From Nocardia fluminea (GTDB taxonomy: Bacteria > Actinomycetota > Actinomycetes > Mycobacteriales > Mycobacteriaceae): a stretch of 64,000 nucleotides of DNA. Shown here in pieces: positions 8,197 to 18,347 of the stretch. The number at the start of each line of letters is the position of its first letter. Position 1 is the first letter of the stretch. The notes under the pieces are model-generated. The model saw only the letters and a list, made by a program, of their open reading frames with translations. It had not been told where the DNA came from and did not search any database. The DNA lies in the NCBI RefSeq assembly GCF_002846365.1, contig NZ_PJMW01000002.1, positions 4,774,001 through 4,838,000 on the forward strand. Reading direction: 5' to 3'. Both the position numbers and the translations under genes were made by a program.

Positions 8197-9555
8197 ATGA
8201 AGGTAGGCGCACGAACCACCACCGGGTGGAAAGCGACGATCTCCGTCGCGATGTCCAACTACATCGAGGCGGGCTCCATCATCGCCATCGCGACCAGTCT
8301 TACTTTCTGGCAGGACGCGTTCGGCATCAGCAACTTCGCCGTCGGCCTGCTGGCCGCGCTCAGCGCCAACGCGTTCGGCGCGGCGATCGGCGCCGGCATC
8401 GGCGGCCCGCTGTGTGATCGCTTCGGCCGCAAGGCGATCTACACCTACGACCTGCTGGTCTATATGGCAGGCGTGCTGCTGGCCACGTTCGCCATGAACT
8501 TCGCGATGCTGCTGGCCGCGTTCGTGATCACCGGTATCGCCGTCGGTGCGGGCGTGCCCGCGTCCTGGACCTACATCGCCGAGCAGGCGCCTACCGACGG
8601 CCGGGCCAGGCACGTCGGGACGGCGCAGTTGGCCTGGTCGGTCGGGCCGCTGGTCGGGTTCGCGTTGGCCGCCGCGCTGGCGCCGCTGGAACTGCTCGGC
8701 TCCCGGCTGATCTTCCTGCACCTGTTCGTGGTGGCGGCCGTGGTGTGGTGGATCCGGCAGGGACTGGCCGAATCCCAGATCTGGCAGGACGAGGCGAAAT
8801 CCGATGCGGGCGCCGCGGTTCGTTCCACCGCCGGCGGGCGGGGAATGCGCGGACTGTTCTCGCGCCGGATCAACATCACCGCCCTGCTCGTGCTGATCGG
8901 CATCTACGGCTTCTGGAACACGGTCGCGGGCCAAGCGGGCATCTTCATGCCGCGGGTCTACGAGAGCGCGGGTGTGGAGAGCGCCGTGCAGCAGAATCTG
9001 CTCCAGGTGCTGGTGTGGGGATGTACCGTCGCGGCCACCTACTTCGGTTTCATGGCGTACGGCGATCGGGTCTCGCAGCGGTTGCTCTACGTGATCGGCG
9101 CGGCGCTCGGTGTGCTGGCCTGGTGTGTGCTGGTGTTCTTCACCGATGCCGGGATGCCGACACTGCTGGTCTTCGCGGTGCTGTGGGGCGTCTCCAGCGG
9201 CATCGGCGCGCAGGCCTTCTACAGCCTGTGGACGAGCGAGCTGTTCGCCACCTCCTACCGGGCCAGTGCGCAAGGGTTCATGTTCTTCGTCGTGCGCTCG
9301 GCGACCGGGCTGCTCAGCTACTTCTTCCCGACCTTGCTCGCCGCCACCGGGCTCACCGTTGTGGGTCTGCTGCTGATCGGTCTGCTCACGGTCGCCTTGG
9401 CGATCGGTGCGGTATTCGCCCCCGACACCCAGGGAAAGACGTTGCGCGAGATAGAAATCGAGCGCTACGGCGAAACGTCGACCGAGACAAGCGGTGTCGC
9501 GCTCCCCGTCGAGACCGGGCGGGGACTCGAAGACGCACCCCTCGGCAGGCACTGA
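8197..9555 (+). CDS. MFS transporter, probable L-rhamnose importer
   Basis: This 452-residue protein has about twelve hydrophobic segments and the MFS loop-2/3 signature GGPLCDRFGRKAIY. The long central loop (about residues 195-225) separates two six-helix halves; YIAEQAPTDGRARHVG after helix 5 and YRASAQGFMFF in the second half are sugar-porter-like. It is encoded between the mutarotase and the isomerase, so rhamnose uptake is the natural inference, though no rhamnose-specific residue can be named. The best known actinobacterial rhamnose importers are ABC systems or RhaT types, so an MFS carrier here is somewhat unusual. Confidence 0.85.
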   Translation: MKVGARTTTGWKATISVAMSNYIEAGSIIAIATSLTFWQDAFGISNFAVGLLAALSANAFGAAIGAGIGGPLCDRFGRKAIYTYDLLVYMAGVLLATFAMNFAMLLAAFVITGIAVGAGVPASWTYIAEQAPTDGRARHVGTAQLAWSVGPLVGFALAAALAPLELLGSRLIFLHLFVVAAVVWWIRQGLAESQIWQDEAKSDAGAAVRSTAGGRGMRGLFSRRINITALLVLIGIYGFWNTVAGQAGIFMPRVYESAGVESAVQQNLLQVLVWGCTVAATYFGFMAYGDRVSQRLLYVIGAALGVLAWCVLVFFTDAGMPTLLVFAVLWGVSSGIGAQAFYSLWTSELFATSYRASAQGFMFFVVRSATGLLSYFFPTLLAATGLTVVGLLLIGLLTVALAIGAVFAPDTQGKTLREIEIERYGETSTETSGVALPVETGRGLEDAPLGRH

Positions 9556-9596
9556 TCATGACCGACCCGTCACTCATTTCGGAAGGAGAACCCCTC

Positions 9597-10748
9597 GTGT
9601 CCATCGACAGCGTTCTGGAGTCTCTCGCGATCGAACTACCGTCGTGGGCGTTCGGCAACTCCGGCACCCGGTTCAAGGTGTTCGGCACAGCGGGAACCGC
9701 ACGCACGGTCCAGGAGAAGATCGCCGACGCGGCCACGGTGCATCGACTCACCGGCCTGGCACCCACTGTGGCACTGCACATTCCGTGGGACGCGGTCCCG
9801 GACTATCGCGAACTCGGCCGGTTCGCCGAGGGCCTGGGAGTCCGGCTCGGCACAGTCAACTCCAACACCTTCCAGGACGACGACTACAAGTTCGGCAGCC
9901 TCACTCATATCGACAAGCGGATCCGGCAGAAGGCGATCGACCACCACCTCACCTGCCTCGAGATCATGGAGTCGACCGGCTCGCGGGATCTGAAGATCTG
10001 GCTCGCCGACGGCACCAACTATCCGGGCCAGGGTGACATCCGGGCCAGACAGGACCGGCTCGCCGAATCGCTGGCTTCGATCTACCAGCACGTGGGCGCG
10101 GACAAGCGGCTTGTGCTGGAGTACAAGTTCTTCGAACCGGCGATGTACATGACCGATGTGCCCGACTGGGGCACCGCCTACAGCCAGGTGAGCGCGCTGG
10201 GGGAGCGGGCGGTGGTCTGCCTGGACACCGGGCACCACGCACCCGGCACCAATATCGAGTTCATCGTGGCGCAGCTGTTGCGGCTGGGCAAGCTGGGGTC
10301 GTTCGACTTCAACTCGCGCTTCTACGCCGACGACGACCTGATCGTCGGCGCCGCCGACCCCTTCCAGCTGTTCCGGATCATGTTCGAAGTCCTGCGTGGC
10401 CGCGGCCTCGACCCGGCGACCGGTGTGGCGCTGATGCTCGATCAGTGCCACAACATCGAGGACAAGATCCCCGGTCAGATCCGGTCCGTACTCAACGTGC
10501 AGGAGATGACGGCCCGCGTGGCGCTCGTCGATCTCGGCGCGCTCGCCGCAGCCCAGGAATCCGGCGACGTCCTCGCCGCCAACGCGGTTTTCATGGACGC
10601 CTTCTACACCGACGTCCGGCCGCGACTGGCCGCCTGGCGAGCCGAGCGGGGCCTGCCCGAGGACCCGATGCGCGCCTACGCCGGCTCCGGGCAACAGGAA
10701 CGGCTCGCCGCCGAGCGCACCGGCGGCGCCGCTTCCTGGGGCGCCTGA
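9597..10748 (+). CDS. rhaI: L-rhamnose isomerase, RhaI type
   Basis: The protein has about 383 residues and belongs to the TIM-barrel L-rhamnose isomerase group found in Pseudomonas stutzeri and rhizobia (RhaI), not the E. coli RhaA group. Seen in sequence: ALHIPWDAVPDY, the substrate/metal region LGTVNSNTFQDDDYKFGSL, YKFFEPAMYMTDVPDWGTAY, CLDTGHHAPGTNIE and FDFNSRFYADDDL, which supply the metal-binding Glu, Asp and His residues. It converts L-rhamnose to L-rhamnulose. I chose GTG 9597, which has AGGAG 8 bases upstream; an in-frame ATG at 9558 would add 13 residues but overlaps nothing useful. It lies between transporter and aldolase genes. Confidence 0.92.
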   Translation: MSIDSVLESLAIELPSWAFGNSGTRFKVFGTAGTARTVQEKIADAATVHRLTGLAPTVALHIPWDAVPDYRELGRFAEGLGVRLGTVNSNTFQDDDYKFGSLTHIDKRIRQKAIDHHLTCLEIMESTGSRDLKIWLADGTNYPGQGDIRARQDRLAESLASIYQHVGADKRLVLEYKFFEPAMYMTDVPDWGTAYSQVSALGERAVVCLDTGHHAPGTNIEFIVAQLLRLGKLGSFDFNSRFYADDDLIVGAADPFQLFRIMFEVLRGRGLDPATGVALMLDQCHNIEDKIPGQIRSVLNVQEMTARVALVDLGALAAAQESGDVLAANAVFMDAFYTDVRPRLAAWRAERGLPEDPMRAYAGSGQQERLAAERTGGAASWGA

Positions 10749-10784
10749 ACACCACCGACTATCGGAAACGAGGAATCAGCAGTC

Positions 10785-12821
10785 ATGATCCACCCCACCG
10801 TCGCGGAGCTCATCGCCCGGTCGAATCGACTCGGCGCCGACCCGAAGAACACCAACTATGCGGGCGGCAACACCTCCGCCAAGGGCACCGACATCGACCC
10901 GGTGACCGGTGAACCCGTCGAGCTGATGTGGGTCAAGGGCTCCGGCGGCGATCTGGGCACGCTCACCGAAGCGGGCCTTGCCGTGCTGCGGCTGGACCGG
11001 CTGCGCGCACTGTCCGGGGTGTACCCCGGCGTTGAGCGCGAGGACGAGATGGTCGCGGCCTTCGACTACACGCTGCACGGCCGCGGTGGCGCGGCGCCGT
11101 CGATCGACACCGCCATGCACGGTCTGGTGGCGGCTGCGCACGTGGACCATCTGCATCCGGATTCCGGGATCGCCCTGGCCACCGCCGCCGACGGCCCCGA
11201 GCTGACCGAGAAGATCTTCGGTGACCGGGTGGTCTGGGTGCCCTGGCGGCGGCCCGGTTTCCAGCTCGGACTCGATATCGCCGAAATCCGCCGCCGCCAC
11301 CCGCAGGCCATCGGCACGATCCTCGGCGGGCACGGCATCACCGCGTGGGGTGACACCTCCGAAGAGGCCGAATCGCACTCCCTCGAGATCATCTCGACCA
11401 TCGAGCGCTACCTGACCGCCAACGGCAAGTCCGAGCCTTTCGGGGCTGCGCTGCCCGGTTACGCCGCGCTGCCCGAGGCCCAGCGACGAGCCAAAGCGGC
11501 TGCGCTGGCACCGTTCCTGCGCGGGTTGGCATCTACCGACCGGCGTCAGGTGGGCCACTTCACCGACGCCGCGCCGGTACTCGAATTCCTTTCTCGCGCC
11601 GAGCATCCGCGCCTGGCCGCGCTCGGCACCAGCTGCCCCGATCACTTCCTGCGCACCAAGGTCGCACCGCTGGTACTCGACCTACCCGCCGACGCCCCGC
11701 CGGCGGACTGCCAGGCCCGACTGACCGAATTGCACGAGACCTACCGCGCCGAATACCGCGCCTACTACGAGCGGCACGCCACCGAGGATTCCCCGGCCCT
11801 GCGCGGCGCGGACCCGGCCATCGTGCTGATCCCCGGCGTCGGCATGTTCAGCTACGGCGCGGACAAGCAGACCGCACGGGTGGCGGGCGAGTTCTACCTC
11901 AATGCCATCAACGTGATGCGCGGCGCCGAATCGGTGTCGCGGTACCAGCCGATCGACGAGTCGGAAAAATTCCGGATCGAATACTGGGCGCTGGAGGAAG
12001 CCAAACTGGCCCGCCGGCCGAAGCCGAAGCCGCTGGCCACCCGGATCGCGCTCGTCACCGGCGCGGCGTCGGGCATCGGCAAGGCGATCGCGCAGCGGCT
12101 CGCCGCCGAGGGTGCCTGCGTGGTGATCGCCGACCGCGACGGCGCCGCGGCCACCGAGGTAGCGGCCGAGATCGGCACGGCCGACGTGGCGATCGGCGTC
12201 ACCGTCGACGTCACCGATGCGGGACAGGTGCGGGCCGCGGTCGACGCGGCGGTGCTCGCCTTCGGCGGCCTCGACCTGGTGGTCAACAACGCGGGCCTCT
12301 CGCTCTCGAAGCCGTTGCTGGACACCACGGAAGCGGACTGGGACCTGCAGCACGACGTCATGGCCAAGGGATCGTTCCTGGTATCCAAGGCGGCGGCCCG
12401 TGCGCTGATCGACCAGCGGATGGGCGGCGACATCCTCTACATCTCGTCGAAGAACTCGGTGTTCGCCGGGCCGAGCAACATCGCGTACTCGGCGGCCAAG
12501 GCCGACCAGGCCCACCAGGTGCGGTTGCTGGCCGCCGAACTCGGCGAGCACGGCGTGAAGGTCAACGGGATCAACCCCGACGGCGTGGTGCGTGGCTCCG
12601 GCATCTTCGCCGGCGGCTGGGGTGCGCAGCGGGCGGCGGTGTACGGGGTCGAGGAAGCCGATCTCGGCGCCTTCTACGCGCAGCGCACCCTGCTCAAGCG
12701 GGAGGTACTGCCCGAGCACATCGCCAATGCCGCGTTCGCGCTGTGTAGTGCGGAGTTCTCGCACACCACCGGGTTGCACGTGCCCGTCGACGCCGGGGTC
12801 GCCGCGGCGTTCCTGCGATGA
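10785..12821 (+). CDS. rhaEW: bifunctional rhamnulose-1-phosphate aldolase / lactaldehyde dehydrogenase
   Basis: The protein has 678 residues and two domains. Residues 1 to about 410 are a class II aldolase/adducin domain with the metal-binding VDHLHPDS (HxH) and GHGITAWGDT. Residues about 425 to 678 are a short-chain dehydrogenase with ALVTGAASGIGKAIAQRLA, NNAGLS and the catalytic AYSAAKAD. Fusions of this type cleave L-rhamnulose-1-phosphate to DHAP and L-lactaldehyde and oxidise the aldehyde with NAD to L-lactate. The length equals that of the known family. It overlaps the kinase gene by 4 bp (ATGA), implying translational coupling. Confidence 0.93.
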   Translation: MIHPTVAELIARSNRLGADPKNTNYAGGNTSAKGTDIDPVTGEPVELMWVKGSGGDLGTLTEAGLAVLRLDRLRALSGVYPGVEREDEMVAAFDYTLHGRGGAAPSIDTAMHGLVAAAHVDHLHPDSGIALATAADGPELTEKIFGDRVVWVPWRRPGFQLGLDIAEIRRRHPQAIGTILGGHGITAWGDTSEEAESHSLEIISTIERYLTANGKSEPFGAALPGYAALPEAQRRAKAAALAPFLRGLASTDRRQVGHFTDAAPVLEFLSRAEHPRLAALGTSCPDHFLRTKVAPLVLDLPADAPPADCQARLTELHETYRAEYRAYYERHATEDSPALRGADPAIVLIPGVGMFSYGADKQTARVAGEFYLNAINVMRGAESVSRYQPIDESEKFRIEYWALEEAKLARRPKPKPLATRIALVTGAASGIGKAIAQRLAAEGACVVIADRDGAAATEVAAEIGTADVAIGVTVDVTDAGQVRAAVDAAVLAFGGLDLVVNNAGLSLSKPLLDTTEADWDLQHDVMAKGSFLVSKAAARALIDQRMGGDILYISSKNSVFAGPSNIAYSAAKADQAHQVRLLAAELGEHGVKVNGINPDGVVRGSGIFAGGWGAQRAAVYGVEEADLGAFYAQRTLLKREVLPEHIANAAFALCSAEFSHTTGLHVPVDAGVAAAFLR

Positions 12822-14269
12822 CCGGCACCGGTGTGGTGGCCGCCGTCGATCTCGGCGCCACCAGCGGACGGGTGATGCTGGCCCGGGTGGGGCCCGGCCG
12901 GATCTCGATGCGGCAGGTCGCCCGATTCGCCAACGACCCGCTGCCGCTGTGGCACGGCGATCGGGAGGCCCTGCACTGGGATCTGCCCGGCCTCTACCGG
13001 CACGTCGCCCACGGGCTGGCGGAGGCGGGCCGGCTCGAGCCGGGTCTGCTGAGCGCCGGGATCGATTCGTGGGCAGTCGATTACGGCCTGCTGCGCGACG
13101 GCGCTCTGCTGAACCTGCCTCATCACTACCGTGACGCCCGCACGACCGACGTTGTCGCCGCGGTGCACAAGGTCGTGGACCAGGCAGAACTGTACCGGCG
13201 CAACGGTTTACAGTTCCTCCCGATCAACACCGTGTACCAGCTCGCCGCTGAAAAGCTCGCCGGCACACTGGAGGTCGCCGATTCGGCGCTGCTGATCCCG
13301 GACCTGCTCGGCTACTGGCTCACCGGCACCGCGGTCACCGAGCGGACCAATGCCTCCACCACCGGCCTGCTCGGCCTCGACGGTGCCTGGGATGTCGAGC
13401 TACGGAGGCGTCTGGCGCTGCCGAACCTCTTCCCGGACGTGGTCGAACCCGGCACCCCGCTGGGGCCGGTACTGCAGGGCGTGGCCACCGCCTTCGGGCT
13501 CCACCGCTCCTTCACGCTGAGCACTGTGGCCTCGCACGACACCGCGTCCGCGGTGGCCGCAGTGCCGATGGATGCCGAGTCCGCCGCTTATATCTCGTGC
13601 GGCACATGGGGTTTGGTGGGCATGGAGCTACCCGCGCCTTTGGTCGGGGAAGCCGGCAGAGCAGCCAACTTCACCAACGAGGCAGGCCTGGACGGACGCA
13701 CCCGCTTCCTACGCAATGTGATGGGGCTGTGGCTGCTCAGCGAATCAGTGCGGCACTGGCAGCGCACCGACCCCACCGTGGATCTGTCCCGGCTGCTGAC
13801 CGCGGCGGTGACCGCCCCCGCACCGGCGGCGGTCTTCGACGTCGATGACCCGCTTTTCCTCGCGCCCGGCGACATCCCCGACCGCATCGCCGCCTGGTAT
13901 TCGAGCCGAGACCTGCCGGTCCCCGAAGGTCCGGTGCGGATGGTGCGCGCCATCGTGGAAAGTCTCGCCGTCGCGTTCGCCGCCGGGGTCCGCGAAGCCG
14001 CGGAGCTCACCGGCGTCGCGGTGCGCACCATTCACCTGGTCGGCGGCGGCGCACGGAACACCCTGTTGTGCCGTCTGGTCGCCGAGCACGCAGGCACGCC
14101 GGTGCTGGCAGGCCCGGTGGAGGCGACCGCGCTCGGCAACATACTGGTCCAGGCCCGCACCGGCGGGCTGCTGCACGGCGACGTGGACGCATTGCGAGCC
14201 GAGGTTCTCACCGCGTTCCCACCGCGGCGATACGAGCCGCGCACCGAATCCATCGAGAAAGCAGGCTGA
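12818..14269 (+). CDS. rhaB: rhamnulokinase
   Basis: This FGGY-family carbohydrate kinase has 483 residues. The N-terminal ATP-binding start [17 protein letters not shown] is the rhamnulokinase version of the family signature, followed by [40 protein letters not shown] and the second FGGY motif [16 protein letters not shown]. It phosphorylates L-rhamnulose at C1, feeding the aldolase encoded just upstream. Its start overlaps the aldolase stop and its stop overlaps the start of the next gene (TGATG), so three genes are translationally linked. Confidence 0.95.
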   Translation: MTGTGVVAAVDLGATSGRVMLARVGPGRISMRQVARFANDPLPLWHGDREALHWDLPGLYRHVAHGLAEAGRLEPGLLSAGIDSWAVDYGLLRDGALLNLPHHYRDARTTDVVAAVHKVVDQAELYRRNGLQFLPINTVYQLAAEKLAGTLEVADSALLIPDLLGYWLTGTAVTERTNASTTGLLGLDGAWDVELRRRLALPNLFPDVVEPGTPLGPVLQGVATAFGLHRSFTLSTVASHDTASAVAAVPMDAESAAYISCGTWGLVGMELPAPLVGEAGRAANFTNEAGLDGRTRFLRNVMGLWLLSESVRHWQRTDPTVDLSRLLTAAVTAPAPAAVFDVDDPLFLAPGDIPDRIAAWYSSRDLPVPEGPVRMVRAIVESLAVAFAAGVREAAELTGVAVRTIHLVGGGARNTLLCRLVAEHAGTPVLAGPVEATALGNILVQARTGGLLHGDVDALRAEVLTAFPPRRYEPRTESIEKAG

Positions 14270-15519
14270 TGAAACGCCAACTCCCCAAACCCCGCGATCT
14301 CGCACCGCTGCTGCGCTTCAAGAAGCCGCGTTTCGACCCGATCGGACGACGCCTCGACGCCGCGCTCACGATCGAGGACCTGCGCCGCATCGCCCAGCGA
14401 CGGGCACCGCGCGCGGCCTTCGACTACACCGACGGCGCCGCCGAGGTCGAGATCTCCCTCGACCGCGCCCGGCAGGCGTTCCTCGACATCGAGTTCCACC
14501 CGGCGATCCTGCGCGATGTGTCGAAGGTGAGCACCGGCTGGGACGTGCTCGGCGGGCCGGTCTCGCTACCCTTCGGGATCGCCCCCACCGGCTTCACCCG
14601 GATGATGCAGACCGAGGGCGAATACGCCGGCGCGCGGGTCGCGGGCCGGGCGGGCATCCCGTTCTCGCTGTCCACAATGGGCACCGCCTCGATCGAGGAC
14701 GTGGCCGCGGCGAACCCGCACGGCCGCAACTGGTTCCAGCTCTACATGTGGAAAGACCGCGAGCGGTCGATGGCGCTGGTCGAGCGGGCCGCCGCCGCCG
14801 GATTCGACACCTTGCTGGTGACAGTGGACGTGCCGGTGGCCGGTGCCCGATTGCGTGACACCCGCAACGGCATGTCCATCCCGCCCGCGCTCACCCCCGC
14901 CACCGTCTTGGACGCGCTGCCGCGACCGCGCTGGTGGATCGACTTCCTCACCACCGAACCACTGGCCTTCGCGTCGCTGGACCGCTGGTCCGGCACGGTC
15001 GCCGAGCTGCTCGACTCCATGTTCGACCCGACCGTGAACTTCGAGGACCTGGCCTGGATCCGTGATCAGTGGCCAGGCAAGGTGGTCGTCAAGGGCATCC
15101 AGACCCTGGCCGACGCGCGCGCGGTGGTGGAGCTCGGCGTCGACGGCATCGTGCTCTCCAATCACGGTGGCCGCCAACTGGACCGAGCGCCTGTTCCGTT
15201 CCACCTGCTGCCCGAGGTCGCCCGCGAATTGGGCGGCGACACCGAGATCGTCCTCGACACCGGCATCATGTCCGGTGCCGACATCGTGGCCTCGATCGCG
15301 CTCGGCGCCCGCTTCACGCTCATCGGCCGCGCCTACCTCTACGGCTTGATGGCCGGTGGTGAGGCCGGAGTGAACCGCGCGGTGGACATTCTCGCCGGAC
15401 AGGTCGAGCGCACCATGCGGTTGCTCGGTGTCACCTGCCTGGAGGAGCTGACACCGCGGCACGTGACACAGCTGACCAGGCTTGCTCCGCGGCCCGTGGC
15501 CGACCAAGATCGGAGGTGA
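14269..15519 (+). CDS. lldD: FMN-dependent L-lactate dehydrogenase
   Basis: The protein has 416 residues and a complete FMN-dependent alpha-hydroxy-acid dehydrogenase domain: [53 protein letters not shown] and [12 protein letters not shown] with the active-site His and Arg. It oxidises L-lactate to pyruvate, probably passing electrons to the respiratory chain. Its start overlaps the kinase stop by one base, so it is part of the rhamnose operon. This gives a clear reason for its presence: the aldolase-dehydrogenase product L-lactate would otherwise accumulate. Confidence 0.92.
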   Translation: MKRQLPKPRDLAPLLRFKKPRFDPIGRRLDAALTIEDLRRIAQRRAPRAAFDYTDGAAEVEISLDRARQAFLDIEFHPAILRDVSKVSTGWDVLGGPVSLPFGIAPTGFTRMMQTEGEYAGARVAGRAGIPFSLSTMGTASIEDVAAANPHGRNWFQLYMWKDRERSMALVERAAAAGFDTLLVTVDVPVAGARLRDTRNGMSIPPALTPATVLDALPRPRWWIDFLTTEPLAFASLDRWSGTVAELLDSMFDPTVNFEDLAWIRDQWPGKVVVKGIQTLADARAVVELGVDGIVLSNHGGRQLDRAPVPFHLLPEVARELGGDTEIVLDTGIMSGADIVASIALGARFTLIGRAYLYGLMAGGEAGVNRAVDILAGQVERTMRLLGVTCLEELTPRHVTQLTRLAPRPVADQDRR

Positions 15520-15561
15520 GCAGCCGGGGCACAGTCCCGGGACCGAGGAGGGACAGCGCCA

Positions 15562-16560
15562 GTGGTGAGCATGCGGGAGGTCGCCATCGCCGCGTCGGTA
15601 TCGGTGGGCACCGTCTCCAATGTGCTCAACTCGCCCGACAAGGTCGCCCCCGCCACGGTGGAACGTGTGCTGGCCGCGATCGACCGTCTCGGATTCGTCC
15701 GCAACGACGCGGCCCGCCAGCTCAAAGCAGGACGCTCCCGCTGCGTCGGGCTGGTGGTGCTCGATATCGGCAACCCTTTCTTCTCCGATGTGGCCCGCGC
15801 CGCCCAGGAACGCGCCGCCGAACACGACCTGGTGGTCTTGCTCGGTTCCAGTGACGACGACCCGCACCGCGAGCGGCTCTATCTCGAAACCTTCGACGAA
15901 CAAAGGGTTTTCGGTCTCCTGATCTCGCCATCGGGCAACGATCAGGATCGGCTCCTAGCCCTGCACCACCGTGGTGTTCCGGTGGTACTGGTCGACCGCG
16001 ACGGGCACGGCACGCCGTTCTCCTCGGTAGCCGTGGACGACGTGGCGGGCGGTGAGTTGGCTGTGCGGCACCTGTGTGCGGCCGGCCGCCGCAGGATCGC
16101 CGTTGTCGGCGGTCCAGCCTCACTGTCTCAGATCGCCGACCGCCGCGCCGGTGCTTTCCGCGCGGCCGAATCGCATCCCGGCGTCACCCTCGATGTCGTC
16201 GACACCTACGCGCCCACCGTCCTCGCCGGTCGCGACGCGGGTGAGCGGATCGTCGGACTGCCCGTCGGCGAACGTCCTGACGCCATCTTCTGCGTGAACG
16301 ACTTGCTCGCGATCGGCGTCCTGCAGGCGCTGGCACTGCACGGTGTCGCGGTTCCCGACGACGTCGCGTTGGTCGGGTACGACGACATCGACTTCGCCCA
16401 GTCCGCCACCGTCCCGCTCACCTCCGTTCGCCAACCGCGCGCCGAGATCGGCGCCGCTGCAATCGACTTGCTGATCTCGGCGGCAGAAGCCGGAAAGACC
16501 GAGCCGGAACATATCTGTTACCGCCCGCACTTGATCCGACGCTCGTCCAGTGGTGGTTGA
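15562..16560 (+). CDS. LacI-family regulator, probable rhamnose repressor
   Basis: The protein has 332 residues. Residues 4-55 are the LacI helix-turn-helix and hinge (MREVAIAASVSVGTVSNVLN, then LKAGRSRCVGLVV), and the rest is a periplasmic-binding-protein-like sensor domain with FFSDVARAAQERA and ALVGYDDIDFAQSATVPLTS. It starts at GTG with GAGGAGGG upstream. It is the last gene of the rhamnose operon, only 42 bp behind lldD, and the operon begins with a LacI-type palindrome, so it most likely represses the operon and its own synthesis until rhamnose or an early intermediate binds. Confidence 0.9.
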   Translation: MVSMREVAIAASVSVGTVSNVLNSPDKVAPATVERVLAAIDRLGFVRNDAARQLKAGRSRCVGLVVLDIGNPFFSDVARAAQERAAEHDLVVLLGSSDDDPHRERLYLETFDEQRVFGLLISPSGNDQDRLLALHHRGVPVVLVDRDGHGTPFSSVAVDDVAGGELAVRHLCAAGRRRIAVVGGPASLSQIADRRAGAFRAAESHPGVTLDVVDTYAPTVLAGRDAGERIVGLPVGERPDAIFCVNDLLAIGVLQALALHGVAVPDDVALVGYDDIDFAQSATVPLTSVRQPRAEIGAAAIDLLISAAEAGKTEPEHICYRPHLIRRSSSGG

Positions 16561-16641
16561 CCAGCGATTCGTTGCGCGAGGGTGCCGGACCGAGGCCACG
16601 ACACCACATGATCGACACGACGGCCAGCAGTGTGAATTCGG

Positions 16642-17892
16642 TCAGCCGCCGAGGAGGATGTTTGCCATGAGGTGCTGGATTCGGGCGGGGCTGCATTCGG
16701 GATGGTCGGTTCCCATCAACTTTCCGAGGTCGACGATGAGTGCAAGTGCGGCGTGGACGAGGATTTGGGCGTGTGCGGCTGATAGGTCGGGCCGGGCGGT
16801 GGTGACGAGTTGGGCGCAGGCCTCGATACTGCTTCGCTGACGGTGGATGATGGTCGCGCGGTCGGCAGCCGGGACGTTGGCGATTTCTGCCTGGTAGACG
16901 AAGGGCAGAGCGGGTTCGGCGACCGATTCCTGGACATAAATCTCGATCAGCTCGGTCACCGCGGCGCTCGGGTCGCAATCGGAGGCGGTACCGAGGGCAT
17001 GCCCGATGGTCGTCGAGATCCGGTCGAGGGCGCGGTCGAAGACGGCGGTGAGCAGGTTGCCTTTGCTGCGATAGTAGCGGTAGAGAGCCGAAGCGGTGGG
17101 TAGGCCGGCCGCGTTCGCGATGTCATCGACGCTGATAGCGGAATAGCCGCGCGCACAGAACAGTTCGACAGCTCTGTGCATCACCAGATCGTGGTGGTCT
17201 CTTCGGGCCGAGGGGAGCTCGTCGCGGGCATTCGTGCGGGCAGGCAGGGTGGTGGTGGCGATGGTCCGGCAGGTCGTGGCGAGTATGTCGACCAGCGCGG
17301 GGCTGCGGAGGCGGGTGCGGTGGTCGCAGACGCTGGTGACGATGCTCATCATCGCACTGACGAGGACGGACCGTTCGGCGTGCGGCAAGCCGGGCCGCAT
17401 CTGTTCGAGCCGATCGTGCAGAGCTGTTTCGGCGGTGGCGACCTGATCGAGGAATGTGCGCCGGTCGTCGTCGTCGAGGTAGCGGTGCTGCCATCGCAAC
17501 AGTGCTCCGCACCTTCGATTCGCCACTGCGGCCGCGATCATTGCCCTGACGGTGTAGTCGAACTTGCGTACTGGATCCCAGTTTTCCGCAGTGTCGGGCA
17601 GGCGCACGGCCAGCGCTCCGAGTTCGCTGAGGCGTAGTGTCTCCTGCCGGAACAGGCTGTACTTGCTGGGGAAATGTCGGTAGATGGCAGCGCTGCTGAT
17701 GTCCAGAGCGGCGGCGATCTCGTTCAGGCTTACTCCGTGCAGACCTCGTGCGGCGAAGGCTTCGGCAGAGGCTCGTGCGATGTGCTCGCGTCGGTCGGCC
17801 GGCCGGCGCCGAACTGGTGCCAAGGCAGGGCTATTCGGCTGTGGGCGCGGAGCTGGCGTTGTCGTTGTTGTGTGATTTTTCCCAACAGCCAT
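16642..17892 (-). CDS. tandem TetR/AcrR regulator (two fused TetR units)
   Basis: One chain of about 416 residues carries two complete TetR N-terminal domains. The first has REHIARASAEAFAARG, VSLNEIAAALDISSAAIYRH and FPSKYSLFRQE. The second begins past the midpoint with MHRAVELFCARG, AISVDDIANAAG, ASALYRYYRSKGNLLTAVF. Each is followed by its own helical ligand-binding region. Such double-TetR proteins occur in Actinobacteria; a single chain could act as a pseudo-dimer or bind two half-sites of different sequence (inference). The ATG at 17892 was preferred to an upstream GTG at 17922, but neither has a convincing ribosome site. No target gene is adjacent except itself. Confidence 0.85.
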   Translation of the reverse strand: MAVGKNHTTTTTPAPRPQPNSPALAPVRRRPADRREHIARASAEAFAARGLHGVSLNEIAAALDISSAAIYRHFPSKYSLFRQETLRLSELGALAVRLPDTAENWDPVRKFDYTVRAMIAAAVANRRCGALLRWQHRYLDDDDRRTFLDQVATAETALHDRLEQMRPGLPHAERSVLVSAMMSIVTSVCDHRTRLRSPALVDILATTCRTIATTTLPARTNARDELPSARRDHHDLVMHRAVELFCARGYSAISVDDIANAAGLPTASALYRYYRSKGNLLTAVFDRALDRISTTIGHALGTASDCDPSAAVTELIEIYVQESVAEPALPFVYQAEIANVPAADRATIIHRQRSSIEACAQLVTTARPDLSAAHAQILVHAALALIVDLGKLMGTDHPECSPARIQHLMANILLGG

Positions 17893-17941
17893 GCCTAGAC
17901 AGTAGTGGTGGAACACGTTCACCAGCAGATCTACTTCAGAT

Positions 17942-18270
17942 TTAAAAGGAACTGAATCGTCGGTTTGTCAGCGCGGCACTACGCGAAAAATCGCGCAAGC
18001 CACTCGGTGCGGGTCTGTCGTGCGGTTGGCTCCAGGGGGAGTCATTGCGATGGTCGAGCATCGGACCGGTGAGAACCTGTCCGGCCAGGGTGGGACCGTT
18101 GTGGTCGCGAGAGAGCAGCGTTGTACCCGCAGCGAGTCCACCACCGGCACTGGCACCGGCGATCACCGGCTATGCGGGATCGATGCCGAGTTCCGCAGAC
18201 GCACGGCGCGCCGGCGACCCAGATCTGCCCGACCATGGCGAGTTCGGCTGGACCGAGAAGGCGTCGCGCA
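17942..18270 (-). pseudogene. alpha/beta hydrolase (HSL/esterase family) remnant
   Basis: On the minus strand RRASAELGIDPA, a TAG stop, then PVIAGASAGGGLAAGTTLLS and RDHNGPTLAGQVL, PMLDHRND can be read in one frame. This is the heart of the HSL esterase family, with the nucleophile elbow GASAG. The stop replaces the codon for the Arg usually found before the elbow (DPARxVIAG), and both the oxyanion HGGG part and the Asp/His part are gone. It is a short, inactivated piece in the otherwise empty 17893-18347 interval. Confidence 0.65.
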
Positions 18271-18347
18271 GGGCCCCTGGGCTGAGAGACAACCGTGCCC
18301 CGGTGGCACCGATGGTGTCGGTGACCTCCGGGGCGCGGCGGGGTGAG

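Noticed and set aside
7759..9552. A 597-codon frame antisense to the rhamnose mutarotase and transporter
   Set aside because: It lies entirely opposite two recognised genes and has typical shadow composition.
15524..15540. CCGGG/CCCGG hairpin between lldD and the LacI gene
   Set aside because: The stem has only 5 bp, there is no T-run and the following gene starts 22 bp later; too weak to call a terminator.
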